Origin: CADEDH01 sp965263455
GTDB lineage: Bacteria > Actinomycetota > Acidimicrobiia > Acidimicrobiales > SZUA-35
Direction of reading: 5' to 3'
DNA length: 64,000 nt
NCBI GenBank assembly: GCA_965263455.1
Contig: CBDHHN010000002.1
Span: forward strand, 372,001 to 436,000
Every line of letters begins with the position of its first letter. The stretch's first letter is position 1. The position numbers and the translations under genes were made by a program. Of the stretch, positions 1 through 8,685 are shown in pieces. The notes below the pieces were generated by a model that saw only the letters and a list, made by a program, of their open reading frames with translations, was not told the DNA's origin and searched no databases.

Positions 1-48
1 CAAGGTTAACCCAAGATGACAGCGGAGCGAGGACCGCCCGTCGACCGT

Positions 49-1143
49 CTAGGAACCATGTGGTTCCAGGGGCACGTCCTCTGCTCGTTCCATCAGGGCC
101 CGCACCACGTCCTCGATGGTCACCAGGCCCACCGGTCCCCTGTCGTCCTCGACCAGGGCCACCTGCCGGTTGACCCGGCGCATGGTCCGCAGCACCTGGA
201 CCAGCGACCGCTCGGCCCGCACGGTGGCCATGTCGCGGATGAGGCCGACCGGCAACGGGGCCCGGTGGGCCGCCGGATCCAGGGCGAACAGGTCGCGGGC
301 GTGGAGGTAGCCGACCAGGGGCCGGTCGGGGTTGGAGCCGGTGATGGCGATCCGGTCCTTGCCGGTGGTGGCGGCCAGGCGTTCGGCCTGGGCCGCCGTC
401 GAGCCCACGCGCAGGGTGTCGAGCCGGGCCAGGGGCACGGCGATCTCACCCACCGGGAGCTGGGCGAAGCGGAGGGCCCCGCTCAGCAGCTCGGCGTCGC
501 CCCCCTCGATGACCCCTTCGGCCCGGGAGCGATTGACGATGGCGGTGAGTTCGGAGACGGTGTGGACCGCGACCAGCTCATCGGTCACCTCCACCCCGAC
601 CAGTCGGCACCCCCAGTTGGACAGGGCGTTGAGCGACACCACCAGCGGGCGGAGCAGGATCAGGTAGAGGCGATAGGGCAGCACGAGCCAGCGCATGGTG
701 GCGTCGGGGGCGGCCAGGGCGACGTTCTTGGGGAACATCTCCCCCACCACCAGGTGGAGGAAGACGGCCAGGGACAGGGCGGCGGCGATGGAGACGCCGC
801 GGGTGACCTCGGGGGAGAAGGTCGAACCGAGCAGCGTCTCGAAGATCACCTCGAAGGCCGGCTCGGCCACGTACCCCAGGGCCAACGATGCCATGGTGAT
901 GCCGAGTTGGGCCCCGGCCAGCTGCATCGACAAATCGGACATGGCCGTGAGCGTGGCCTGCGAGGTCCGGCGGCCGGCCCGGTCCTCGGAGGTGAACGAC
1001 GACCGCCGGGCGGCCAGGATGGCGAACTCGTAGGCCACGAAGAACCCGTTGAGGGCGATGAGCACCACGGCGGCCACCAGGAACCAGGCCACCGTGGTGG
1101 CACTCAGCGGCTCCTCGGAGGCGAGCAGGGCCAGCCCGGTCAC
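49..1143 (-). CDS. CNNM/CorC-like membrane protein with CBS domains, short form
   Basis: A 364-residue protein of the DUF21-CBS family (hemolysin-like, CorC/CNNM). The N-terminus has hydrophobic segments around residues 12-35 (ending near NGFFVAYEF), then the conserved GAQLGITMASLALGY segment and GEMFPKNVAL, which mark the DUF21 membrane domain. A CBS-like region follows, ending with GLVTIEDVV. It stops there, so the C-terminal CorC_HlyC domain seen in the upstream paralogue is missing. The GTG start was chosen because it overlaps the neighbour's stop as GTGA, implying translational coupling. Family members are linked to Mg2+ or other divalent cation handling; the substrate here is not visible. 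Confidence 0.88.
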   Translation of the reverse strand: MTGLALLASEEPLSATTVAWFLVAAVVLIALNGFFVAYEFAILAARRSSFTSEDRAGRRTSQATLTAMSDLSMQLAGAQLGITMASLALGYVAEPAFEVIFETLLGSTFSPEVTRGVSIAAALSLAVFLHLVVGEMFPKNVALAAPDATMRWLVLPYRLYLILLRPLVVSLNALSNWGCRLVGVEVTDELVAVHTVSELTAIVNRSRAEGVIEGGDAELLSGALRFAQLPVGEIAVPLARLDTLRVGSTAAQAERLAATTGKDRIAITGSNPDRPLVGYLHARDLFALDPAAHRAPLPVGLIRDMATVRAERSLVQVLRTMRRVNRQVALVEDDRGPVGLVTIEDVVRALMERAEDVPLEPHGS

Positions 1144-2438
1144 GATCCCCCCTCGCCCGCCGTGATCGACCCGGGGGCCGTCAGCTGCAGGGCGGCGATG
1201 CGCAGGCCGTCCATCTCGGCCACCTCGATCCGCCATCCGTCGTGGTCCACCGTGTCGCCGGCGGCCGGGATGCGACCCATCCGCTGGAGGACGAACCCGG
1301 CCACGGTCTCGTAGTCGCCGTCGGGGATGGCCAGGCCGCACAGGTCCTCGACCTCGTCGGGATGCAGGGTCCCGGCCGCAACGTAGACGCCGTCGGCCAC
1401 ACCGCCGGTCAACGACAGCGGGTCGTCCTCATCGTCGACCTCGCCCACCAGCTGCTCGAGAACGTCCTCCAGGGTCAGGATTCCGGCGGTGCCACCGTGT
1501 TCGTCGACCACGACCGCCATCGGCACCTCGGTCGTTCGGAACTCGTCGAGGATCTCCACCAGATCGCGGGTCTCGGGCACCACCAGGGGCTCGTGCATCA
1601 CCTGGGCCACCAGCCGGTGGGGCCGTTCCTCCACCGGGGTGGTGAACACGGCGCTGATGGTGACGATGCCCCGCACGTTGTCGAAGTCGTGCTCGAACAC
1701 CGGGTAGCGGGAGTGGCGGCTGCGAGCCACCTCGGCCGCCAGGTCGGCGATGGTGTCGTCGACGGACACCGCCGCCAGGTGGACCCGGGGCGTGAGGGCG
1801 TCGGCCGCCGTCTTGTTGCCGAAGCGAAGGGTCCGGGTCAGCAGGTCGTGGGCCTCGGGGTCGAGGGCCCCGCCCTCCCGTGAGGACTGGATCAGGTACT
1901 CGAGCTCGTCGAGGGACCGGTGGACCTCGATCTCCTCCTTGGGTTCGAGACCGACCCGACGGATCAACCAGTTGGCCACCCCGTTGAAGACCACGATCAC
2001 GGGCGACAGCAGGCCGTGGACCCCGATGGCGGCCGGAGCCAGGAACTGCGAGGTGGCGAGCGGACGGCTGATGGCCACGTTCTTGGGGACCAGCTCCCCC
2101 ACCACCATCTGGAACACGGTGGCCAGCAGCAGGGCGGCCACGATGCTCAGGGTGGAACCGGCGCCGCCCAACACCGGGCTGAGCAGGTCGGCGATCAGGT
2201 CCTCCGAGAGGTAGCCCAACACCAGGCTGGTGATGGTGATCCCGAGTTGGGCCCCGGACAGGTGGAACGACAGGCGCCGGACGGCCCGCACGGCCAGCCG
2301 AGCCGTCCAACTCCCCTCGGCCGCCCGCTGTTCGAGGCGCTGCCGGTCGGCGGCGATCAGCGAGAACTCGATGGCGACGAACATGCCGCTGGAGGCGACG
2401 AGCAGTACGACGACGAGAAGGCCGAGGAGGGTTGACAT
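1140..2438 (-). CDS. CNNM/CorC-like membrane protein, full length
   Basis: A 432-residue DUF21 membrane domain (GAQLGITITSLVLGY and GELVPKNVAI) followed by a CBS pair (YPVFEHDFDNVRGIV, then MAVVVDEHGGTAGILTLEDV) and a C-terminal CorC_HlyC domain (VAAGTLHPDEVEDL through GDTVDHDGWRIEV). It is the first gene of a two-gene operon, and its stop overlaps the start of the shorter paralogue. ATG at 2438 fits the MSTLLGLLVVV hydrophobic start; longer versions would run into the divergent ABC ATPase. The pair probably forms a heteromeric ion-handling complex, which is inference from tandem arrangement in this family. Confidence 0.9.
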   Translation of the reverse strand: MSTLLGLLVVVLLVASSGMFVAIEFSLIAADRQRLEQRAAEGSWTARLAVRAVRRLSFHLSGAQLGITITSLVLGYLSEDLIADLLSPVLGGAGSTLSIVAALLLATVFQMVVGELVPKNVAISRPLATSQFLAPAAIGVHGLLSPVIVVFNGVANWLIRRVGLEPKEEIEVHRSLDELEYLIQSSREGGALDPEAHDLLTRTLRFGNKTAADALTPRVHLAAVSVDDTIADLAAEVARSRHSRYPVFEHDFDNVRGIVTISAVFTTPVEERPHRLVAQVMHEPLVVPETRDLVEILDEFRTTEVPMAVVVDEHGGTAGILTLEDVLEQLVGEVDDEDDPLSLTGGVADGVYVAAGTLHPDEVEDLCGLAIPDGDYETVAGFVLQRMGRIPAAGDTVDHDGWRIEVAEMDGLRIAALQLTAPGSITAGEGGS

Positions 2439-2469
2439 AGGCGAGGTGAGCGTCTCCACTGTACTGCTC

Positions 2470-3330
2470 GTGAACGGAGTGCGATCGGTCGCCGGGCCCA
2501 CCCTCGAGCTCGACGACGTCGGGGTCACCATCGACGGTCGGGCCGTCCTGGCCGGGGTGACGTGGCGGATCGAGCCCGGTCAGCACTGGGCCGTGCTCGG
2601 GCCCAACGGCGGCGGCAAGTCGACCCTGCTCCGGGTCGCCGGCCTCGCCCTCCATCCCACCGTGGGTCGGGTCCGGGTGTTGGGCCAGGAGCTGGGTCGG
2701 GTCGACATCCGCCCCCTCAAGGCCCGCCTCGGGGTGTCGTCGGCCGCCCTGGTCGATCAGCTCCGGGGCCGACTCACGGCCGAGGAGGTGGTCCGGTGTG
2801 GGCGGTACGCCGCCCTCGAACCGTGGTGGCACACCTACACCGACGACGACACGGCCCGGGCCCTCGACCTGCTGGGACGGGTGGGTCTCGACGGCTACGG
2901 GGCCCGCACCTTCGCCACCCTGTCCTCGGGCGAGCGCCAGCGGGCCTTGCTGGCCCGGGCCCTGATGCCGGACCCGGCCCTGGTGCTGCTGGACGAACCG
3001 ACGGCCGGTCTCGACTTCGGGGGCCGGGAGGAGCTGGTGGGGGCGCTCGAAGCCCTGGCCCACGATCCTGCGGCCCCGCCCTCGGTCCTCGTCACCCACC
3101 GGGTCGAGGATCTGCCCGCCACCACCACCCACCTTCTGGCCGTGGCCGCGGGACGGGCGGTGGCGGCCGGACCGGCGGCCGAGACCCTCACCGGTGACCT
3201 GCTGTCCGAGGTGTTCGGGCTCGAGGTGGTGGTCGAGCGCTCGGCCGGCCGTTGGTCGGCACGGGCCGTCCCCCACCGGTCCACCCCGTCCGACCGGGCC
3301 GGGGCCGGACGGCCGATCCGTCCGGCCTAG
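2470..3330 (+). CDS. ABC transporter ATP-binding protein
   Basis: A 286-residue single ABC ATPase domain. Walker A is GPNGGGKST, the signature is LSSGERQRALLARAL, Walker B is LVLLDEPTAGLD and the switch histidine is in VLVTHRVEDLP. The YlmA/ModF-like arrangement (no partner permease adjacent) leaves substrate and even transport function unclear. Start is uncertain: GTG codons at 2446, 2470 and 2479 are all in frame, and 2446 would leave only 7 bp to the divergent gene, so 2470 is preferred. The stop TAG overlaps the convergent peptidase stop through a shared CTAG. Confidence 0.88.
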   Translation: MNGVRSVAGPTLELDDVGVTIDGRAVLAGVTWRIEPGQHWAVLGPNGGGKSTLLRVAGLALHPTVGRVRVLGQELGRVDIRPLKARLGVSSAALVDQLRGRLTAEEVVRCGRYAALEPWWHTYTDDDTARALDLLGRVGLDGYGARTFATLSSGERQRALLARALMPDPALVLLDEPTAGLDFGGREELVGALEALAHDPAAPPSVLVTHRVEDLPATTTHLLAVAAGRAVAAGPAAETLTGDLLSEVFGLEVVVERSAGRWSARAVPHRSTPSDRAGAGRPIRPA

Positions 3331-4841
3331 TCCCCGTCGGCGCCGACCGAGTCGTCGGAGGCCACCGCCCGCTGGCGTTCGGAGAGCACCTGGAGCAGCG
3401 GGTAGGGGTTCACGGGCGAGCCGCCGTCGGGATGGAGTTGCAGGTGCAGGTGGGGCGGGGTGCCCACGGCGTTGCCGGTGTTCCCGACGAAGCCGACGAC
3501 CTCCCCCGCCTCGACCTCGTCGCCCTGGGTCAGGCCGGGAGCGAAGCTCTGGAGGTGGGCGTAGTACCAGTGGGCGCCGCTGTCACCCTGCAACCACAGC
3601 GACAGTCCGCCCAGGCGACCGATGCCGACGCGGGTGACGACGCCTCCCTCGGCCGCCAGCAGTGGCGTCCCGGCCGGAGCGAACACGTCGATCCCCTCGT
3701 GCCAGTGTTCGTCCGGGGTTCCCGGCATGCGGGGGAACCCCCACGAGTCGATGAGCGGGGTGTCGTAGGGCCAGGCCACCGGGAAGCGGGCCCCGTCGAT
3801 GTGGACGGCGCTGCCGGCGGCGAACACCGCCAGTTCCTCGGCCGCCCGATCCCGTTCCTCGACCGCCCGCTCCACCGCCGACTCGTCGGCCGCCAACAGC
3901 CGGTCCAGACGGCGGATGGTGTCGAGGTTGGCTTCGGCCGATCGGTCGAGGCGGGCCCGCAGGCGCCGGTAGTCGGCGATGGCCCGATCGTCCTGCTCGA
4001 GGGCCACGTCGAGCAGTTCGCTCCTGATCCAGCCGTCGACGTAGGCGTCGTGATCGGCCGCCTCCAGGGCTCCGACCACCACCCCGCCCCGGACATCGGC
4101 CCCGACGAAGGCGGCGATGGAGCGGTCGACCAGGGTCTGTTCGGCCTCGGCCAGGTCGGTCAGGCTGTCCTGCGATTCACGACCCAGGGTCTGGCGGCGG
4201 GCATCGAGGGCCTTGCGTCGCCGACGTCCGGTCCGGACCCGCTCGACCGCCTCGTCGACCGCCTCCTCAGCCGCCGCCAGCCGTCCCTCGGCCGCCCGAA
4301 CCTGCGACCACAGGATGGGCGAGGGCACGAACTCGGGCTGGCCGGCATAGGACCCCTCACGCTCGGGGTCGCCGGGGTCGCCGGGGTCGACGGGGTCGCG
4401 GCCTGGCACCCCCTCCCCCACCGGCTCGTTGACCAGGGGGTCGTCGGACGCCGGTGGCTCCGGACCGGGGGCCGGGTCTGCAGACTCCGGTGGAGTCGGA
4501 TCGGCTGCAGGCGGGGGTAGGCCGGGATCAGCGGGTTCAGCGGGTTCGGCTCCATCGGCCGCGGTCGAGGTCGGACCCGGGACGGTGGTCGACGGTTCCG
4601 GAGACGGGGGCGGACCCTCGGTGGTGGTCGTCGTGGGCCCGTCGGCCTGGGCCGCGGCCGGGGGGCCGGGCACCACGACCGAGGCCACGACCATGACGAC
4701 GGCCATGACGACGGCCATGAGGAGGCCGACGGCCGGCGGCACGGCCGACGCGGCGGCAGCGACCGGTGCCGGGAGGCGGTAGCCGGGGGGTGACGGGGAC
4801 GGGCGCCGCAGCACCACCACCGGTGGGCGGGGACGGACCAT
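3327..4841 (-). CDS. Secreted M23-family peptidase with coiled-coil region
   Basis: A 504-residue exported protein. Residues 30-65 form a hydrophobic signal/anchor ending near PPAAAQA, then a Pro/Thr/Asp-rich linker to about 160, a helical coiled-coil-like region (about 170-340), and an M23 (LytM) domain at about 375-485. Zinc-ligand motifs are visible: HEGIDVFAP supplies His and Asp, and HLHLQLHP supplies the HxH pair. EnvC/NlpD-like architecture suggests cleavage of peptidoglycan cross-links or activation of an amidase during division; which of these cannot be told. The stop overlaps that of the convergent ABC ATPase. Confidence 0.88.
   Translation of the reverse strand: MVRPRPPVVVLRRPSPSPPGYRLPAPVAAAASAVPPAVGLLMAVVMAVVMVVASVVVPGPPAAAQADGPTTTTTEGPPPSPEPSTTVPGPTSTAADGAEPAEPADPGLPPPAADPTPPESADPAPGPEPPASDDPLVNEPVGEGVPGRDPVDPGDPGDPEREGSYAGQPEFVPSPILWSQVRAAEGRLAAAEEAVDEAVERVRTGRRRRKALDARRQTLGRESQDSLTDLAEAEQTLVDRSIAAFVGADVRGGVVVGALEAADHDAYVDGWIRSELLDVALEQDDRAIADYRRLRARLDRSAEANLDTIRRLDRLLAADESAVERAVEERDRAAEELAVFAAGSAVHIDGARFPVAWPYDTPLIDSWGFPRMPGTPDEHWHEGIDVFAPAGTPLLAAEGGVVTRVGIGRLGGLSLWLQGDSGAHWYYAHLQSFAPGLTQGDEVEAGEVVGFVGNTGNAVGTPPHLHLQLHPDGGSPVNPYPLLQVLSERQRAVASDDSVGADGD
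4365..4400. repeat. Tandem 9-bp repeat in M23 linker
   Basis: Four direct units of the form GGGGTCGMC, frame preserving, encode the Asp-Pro-Gly repeats in the linker of the secreted M23 peptidase. It looks like slippage-generated low-complexity linker sequence. Confidence 0.75.
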
Positions 4842-4933
4842 GTCCCTTACTCGGTCGATCGCAGACCCGACCTGAGCAACCCGGCTCGGGCCGGACGACG
4901 CGCCGGCCGGGCCAGACGCGGGTCAGGCGCTGG

Positions 4934-5734
4934 TCAGACGTGGTGGGCGTCGCCGGCGGTCAGGGACACGGGACCGTCGGCCGTGGCCACCACCAGTGCC
5001 CCTTCGTCGGTGACGGCCTCGGCCCGGCCGGTCACCACCTCTCGGGCCGTCTCGAACCGGACCGGGCGGCCCAGGGTCAGGCACCGGTCCCGGTAGGCGG
5101 CGAGCAGGGGCGCGGCGCCGTCGACCTCGACCCTGCCCAACCAACGGTCGAGGGCGCCGAGCAGAACCCGGACCACGGCCCAGCGGTCGATCGGAGCGCC
5201 GGCGATCGTCTCCAGGGTCACGGCCCGTTCGGCCACCTCGGCCGGTGGCGTCGACGCCCACCGCAGGTTGAGGCCGATCCCGACGACGGCGGCCAGGCCG
5301 GCGGGGGCGGTGGTGGCCTCGACCAGGATCCCGGCCAGCTTCCGTTCCCCGTGACCGGGAGCGAGGACGTCGTTGGGCCATTTGAGGGCGACGTCGCCCG
5401 GGCGCGAGCCCGAGCCGAGCACCTGGTCGAGGGCCTCGACCAGAGCCACTCCGGCCAGCAGCGGGGTCAGGCCGGCCCACTGCGGTGGGGGCCACGTCAA
5501 CGCCGAGAGCAGCAGGGTGTTGGCCCGCTCACCATGCCACCGTCGACGTTGACGGCCCCGCCCCGCGCTCTGATGATCGGCCACCAGCACCGGGAGCGGG
5601 CTCCCGGGCGGCACCGCCTGCATGGTCGAGGCCAGCGCCAGCAGGTCGGCGTTGGTCGAGCCGGTCTCCTCCACGTGCCGGACCGCCGAAAAACGCGTAC
5701 CCTCGGCCCCCGATGGTTCGCTCTCGGTTGTCAT
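4934..5734 (-). CDS. birA: Biotin--[acetyl-CoA carboxylase] ligase
   Basis: A 266-residue monofunctional biotin protein ligase. It attaches biotin to the carrier lysine of biotin-dependent carboxylases. Family motifs are ETGSTNADLL, the biotinyl-AMP loop SAGRGRQRRRW and KWPNDVL, followed by the C-terminal cap domain. There is no N-terminal helix-turn-helix, so it is a group I enzyme and not an autorepressor. It diverges from the biotin-carboxylase/BCCP gene, its likely substrate, with only 24 bp between the two starts. A TATCGT hexamer lies 7 nt upstream of ATG 5734, consistent with a leaderless message. Confidence 0.95.
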   Translation of the reverse strand: MTTESEPSGAEGTRFSAVRHVEETGSTNADLLALASTMQAVPPGSPLPVLVADHQSAGRGRQRRRWHGERANTLLLSALTWPPPQWAGLTPLLAGVALVEALDQVLGSGSRPGDVALKWPNDVLAPGHGERKLAGILVEATTAPAGLAAVVGIGLNLRWASTPPAEVAERAVTLETIAGAPIDRWAVVRVLLGALDRWLGRVEVDGAAPLLAAYRDRCLTLGRPVRFETAREVVTGRAEAVTDEGALVVATADGPVSLTAGDAHHV

Positions 5735-5741
5735 CGGGGCC

Positions 5742-5747
5742 ACGATA
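5742..5747 (-). promoter_or_regulatory. -10 hexamer TATCGT, birA
   Basis: TATCGT is followed by 7 nt and then the birA ATG, so transcription should begin at or next to the start codon. Confidence 0.6.
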
Positions 5748-5758
5748 AGCGGGTGGAT

Positions 5759-7525
5759 ATGGATCGGTTGTTCAACAAAGTGCTCATCGCCAACCGAGGC
5801 GAGATCGCGGTCCGGGTCATCCGGGCCTGCCAGGAGTTGGGGATTCCCACCGTGGCCGTCTACTCCGAGCTCGATCGCGAGGCGCTGCACGTCCGGTTGG
5901 CCGACGAGGCCTACGCCCTCGGTGGCCAGACCGCAGCCGAGAGCTACCTCAACACCGCCGCCATCCTCGATGTGATCGAGCGGTCGGGGGCCGACGCCGT
6001 TCACCCCGGCTACGGCTTCTTCTCCGAGAACGCCGACTTCGCCCGGGCCATCACCGACCGGGGCGTCACCTTCATCGGACCGCCGCCCGAGGCCATCGAG
6101 GTCATGGGGGACAAGATCTCGGCCCGGGCCGCCGCCGACAAGGTCGGCGTCGACGGTGTGCCGGGCAACACCAACTTCATCACCGAGGCGTCGGAGGTCG
6201 TGGCCTTCGGGGCCGAGCACGGCTGGCCGGTGGCCATCAAGGCCGCCTTCGGCGGCGGCGGCCGGGGCATGAAGGTGGTGACCGGCCCCGACGAGGCGGC
6301 CGACGCCCTGGAGTCGGCCCAGCGGGAGGCCGTCGCCTACTTCGGCCGAGGTGAGTGCTATCTCGAGCGCTACCTGACCAAGCCCCGCCACATCGAGATC
6401 CAGGTGCTGTGCGATACCCACGGCAACGGGATCTATCTCGGCCAGCGGGACTGCTCGGCCCAGCGTCGACACCAGAAGCTGATCGAGGAGGCCCCGGCCC
6501 CCGGTCTGCCCGACGACATCGCCCGGGCCATGGGTGAGGCCGCGGTCAAGGTGGCCAAGGGCTGTGACTACACCAACGCCGGCACCGTCGAGTTCCTCTA
6601 TGAGGACGGGGCCTTCTACTACCTGGAGATGAACACCCGCCTCCAGGTCGAGCATCCCGTGACCGAGATGGTCACCGGCCTCGACCTGGTCGCTCTCCAG
6701 CTGGCGGTCGCCGCCGGGGCCGAGTTGCCCCTGACCCAGGATGAGGTGACCCTCACCGGGCACGCCATCGAGGTCCGCATCAACGCCGAGGACCCGGCCG
6801 GCGGTGCCTTCCTCCCCTCCCCCGGGCCCATCACCAAGCTTCGCCCCCCGTCGGGTTACGGCACCCGCTGGGATGGTGGCTACGAGGCCGGCGACGAGAT
6901 CAGCCAGTTCTACGACAACCTCGTCGGCAAGTTGGTGTGCTGGGGTTCGGACCGTGACGTGGCCATCGCCCGGACCCTGCGGGCGTTGCGGGAGTTGGAG
7001 ATCGAGGGCGTGGCCACGACCATCCCGGCCGACATCGCCATCCTCGAGCACCCCGACTTCGCCGCCGTCGAGCACTCGACCAAGTGGGTCGAGGAGGTGC
7101 TGGACCTGTCGGCGACGAAGGCCGACAAGGGCAACACCGAGGCCGACGACGAGCCGAAGGTGCGCCGCACCATGGACGTCGAGGTCAACGGTAAGAAGTT
7201 CTCCGTCGCCCTGTGGGTCCCGGAGGGCGAACTGGTTGCTGCCGGGCCCAAGGGCGGTGGGCGTAAGCCCAAGCGCCGGGCCGCGGCCCGGGCCGCAGCC
7301 GCCGGATCGGGGTCGGGCGAGGTGACGGTCCCGATGCAGGGCACCGTGGTGAAGGTCCTGGTCGAGGCCGGTCAGGAGATCGAGGCCGGCGACACCGTGA
7401 TCGTGCTCGAAGCCATGAAGATGGAGAACAACGTCACGGCCGAGAAGGCGGGCAAGGTGGCCGAGGTCCGGGTGGCCGAGGGCGACTCCGTGGGCGGCGG
7501 CGACGTCGTGGCCGTCATCGAGTAG
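5759..7525 (+). CDS. accA: Acyl-CoA carboxylase alpha chain (biotin carboxylase plus BCCP)
   Basis: A 588-residue fusion of biotin carboxylase and biotin carrier protein, the alpha chain type of acetyl-/propionyl-CoA carboxylases. It starts KVLIANRGEIAVRVIRA, has the ATP-grasp glycine loop GGGGRGMK, the catalytic-site motif MNTRLQVEHPVTE, and ends with a lipoyl-like BCCP domain carrying EAMKMENN, with biotin on about Lys554. No carboxyltransferase beta subunit is in the window, so substrate is open. Propionyl-CoA is attractive because methylmalonyl-CoA mutase and MeaB lie 20 kb away. ATG 5759 was chosen; an in-frame GTG at 5753 is possible. Confidence 0.95.
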   Translation: MDRLFNKVLIANRGEIAVRVIRACQELGIPTVAVYSELDREALHVRLADEAYALGGQTAAESYLNTAAILDVIERSGADAVHPGYGFFSENADFARAITDRGVTFIGPPPEAIEVMGDKISARAAADKVGVDGVPGNTNFITEASEVVAFGAEHGWPVAIKAAFGGGGRGMKVVTGPDEAADALESAQREAVAYFGRGECYLERYLTKPRHIEIQVLCDTHGNGIYLGQRDCSAQRRHQKLIEEAPAPGLPDDIARAMGEAAVKVAKGCDYTNAGTVEFLYEDGAFYYLEMNTRLQVEHPVTEMVTGLDLVALQLAVAAGAELPLTQDEVTLTGHAIEVRINAEDPAGGAFLPSPGPITKLRPPSGYGTRWDGGYEAGDEISQFYDNLVGKLVCWGSDRDVAIARTLRALRELEIEGVATTIPADIAILEHPDFAAVEHSTKWVEEVLDLSATKADKGNTEADDEPKVRRTMDVEVNGKKFSVALWVPEGELVAAGPKGGGRKPKRRAAARAAAAGSGSGEVTVPMQGTVVKVLVEAGQEIEAGDTVIVLEAMKMENNVTAEKAGKVAEVRVAEGDSVGGGDVVAVIE

Positions 7526-7552
7526 CCGGCCGTTCTCGTCGACCAGCGGGCC

Positions 7553-7942
7553 TCAGCCGAGGTCGTAGGCCGTGGCGTGTCGGGGTTGGTAGACCTGGAT
7601 CGGATCGGCTCCGGGAACCTCCAGCATCGTCACCAGACCGAATCCGTGGTCCTCGATCGGGGTGGCGAAGGTCGCCCCCTTGGCCTCGAGTTCGGCTCGG
7701 GTGGCGGCCACGTCCTCACACATGAACGAGATCTGGTGATGGCGGGGGGCCGAGAAGCTGTGGCCCTCGTGTTCGCCGCTCGTGGGGTGGACCCCGAGCT
7801 CGCTGCGCCCGGTGCCGAAGATGAGCCAGCCCGGCGACGACGGGTCGCTGTCGACGTGGGGCAGGCCGAGCACGTCGCGGAGGAAGGCCCGGGTGGCCGG
7901 GGCGTCATCGGAGTAGATGAGGGTGTGGACGGCGATGAACAT
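7553..7942 (-). CDS. VOC-family (glyoxalase/dioxygenase fold) protein
   Basis: A 129-residue single-domain vicinal oxygen chelate protein. It shows a beta-alpha-beta-beta-beta unit starting FIAVHTLIYSDDAPATRAFL, then HHQISFMCEDVAATRAELEAKG, and ends with a strand pair (VTMLEVPGADPIQVYQP). Possible metal ligands are His6, the His pair before QISF and the Glu in MLEVPG. Members include glyoxalases, bleomycin-resistance proteins and epimerases; no specific activity can be assigned. It is convergent to the carboxylase gene. TAGGCT lies 6 nt before its ATG. Confidence 0.85.
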   Translation of the reverse strand: MFIAVHTLIYSDDAPATRAFLRDVLGLPHVDSDPSSPGWLIFGTGRSELGVHPTSGEHEGHSFSAPRHHQISFMCEDVAATRAELEAKGATFATPIEDHGFGLVTMLEVPGADPIQVYQPRHATAYDLG

Positions 7943-7948
7943 GGCCCG

Positions 7949-7954
7949 AGCCTA
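7949..7954 (-). promoter_or_regulatory. -10 hexamer TAGGCT, VOC gene
   Basis: TAGGCT, 6 nt, then ATG 7942: a leaderless promoter of the type seen across the window. Confidence 0.55.
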
Positions 7955-8039
7955 GGTTGCGCCCCGGGACCGCCGCCGAGATCCCGCCGGCGGCACGGAA
8001 CGGGTGAAAGGACCGGGCCGCAACCGGCAGGTAGGGGAT

Positions 8040-8684
8040 GTGACCGGTCTGGACGATGACGAACTCGCCTGGCGCCGCCGCCGATTCCGGCGGCTGTACG
8101 ACGCCAACCACGACGACCTGTGGCGCTACTGCCTGCGCCGCTCGGTGACAACCGAGGAGGCCGAGGAGGCCCTGGCCGAGACCTTCTCGGTCGCCTGGCG
8201 CCGCCTCGACGCCGTCCCCGAGGAGCCGGGGACGCGGCCCTGGCTGTTCGGGGTGGCCCGCAACCAGCTCCGGTCCGGGCGGCGCCGACGTCGGCGGTCG
8301 GTGGAGTTGCGGGACCGGCTCATCGATGTCGTGTCCAGGGCGCCCCACGCTCCGGACCCGGCCGACGCCGTAACCGATCGATCGCCGGTCCTGCTGGCTG
8401 CGCTGGCCACCCTGGCCGAGCGGGACCAGGAGATCCTGCGTCTGGCGGCGTGGGAGGAACTGCCCCACGCCGAGATCGGGTCGATGCTGGGCTGCAGCGA
8501 GAACGCCGTGGCCATCCGGGTCCATCGGGCCCGCAACCGGCTGGCCAAGGCGGTGGAGCGGGTCGAGCGGACCCCGAGGAAACGAACGGAACGAGAGACG
8601 AATCGAGAACAGGTGAAAGATCCGGCGTGCTCCGCGCAGGTGGGTGGTAACTGCCCGATACCGGAGACCGGAGAGGAGGCCTGA
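8040..8684 (+). CDS. RNA polymerase sigma factor, ECF/sigma-70 family
   Basis: A 214-residue ECF sigma factor. Region 2 runs from FRRLYDANHDDLWRYCLRR through EEALAETFSVAWRRLD with the GTRPWLFGVARNQL helix; region 4 is LAERDQEILRLAAWEELPHAEIGSMLG with the recognition helix ENAVAIRVHRARNRL. GTG 8040 sits right after a purine-rich AGGTAGGGG; an upstream in-frame GTG at 8004 is the alternative. One base separates its stop from the next gene, whose product has one membrane helix and may act as its regulator. The last ~45 residues after RNRLAKAVERVE are a low-complexity tail. Confidence 0.9.
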   Translation: MTGLDDDELAWRRRRFRRLYDANHDDLWRYCLRRSVTTEEAEEALAETFSVAWRRLDAVPEEPGTRPWLFGVARNQLRSGRRRRRRSVELRDRLIDVVSRAPHAPDPADAVTDRSPVLLAALATLAERDQEILRLAAWEELPHAEIGSMLGCSENAVAIRVHRARNRLAKAVERVERTPRKRTERETNREQVKDPACSAQVGGNCPIPETGEEA

Positions 8685-8685
8685 C

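Noticed and set aside
1429..3276. 615-codon minus-strand open frame
   Set aside because: Covers the second CNNM/CorC gene and the ABC ATPase in the wrong frames; no motif.
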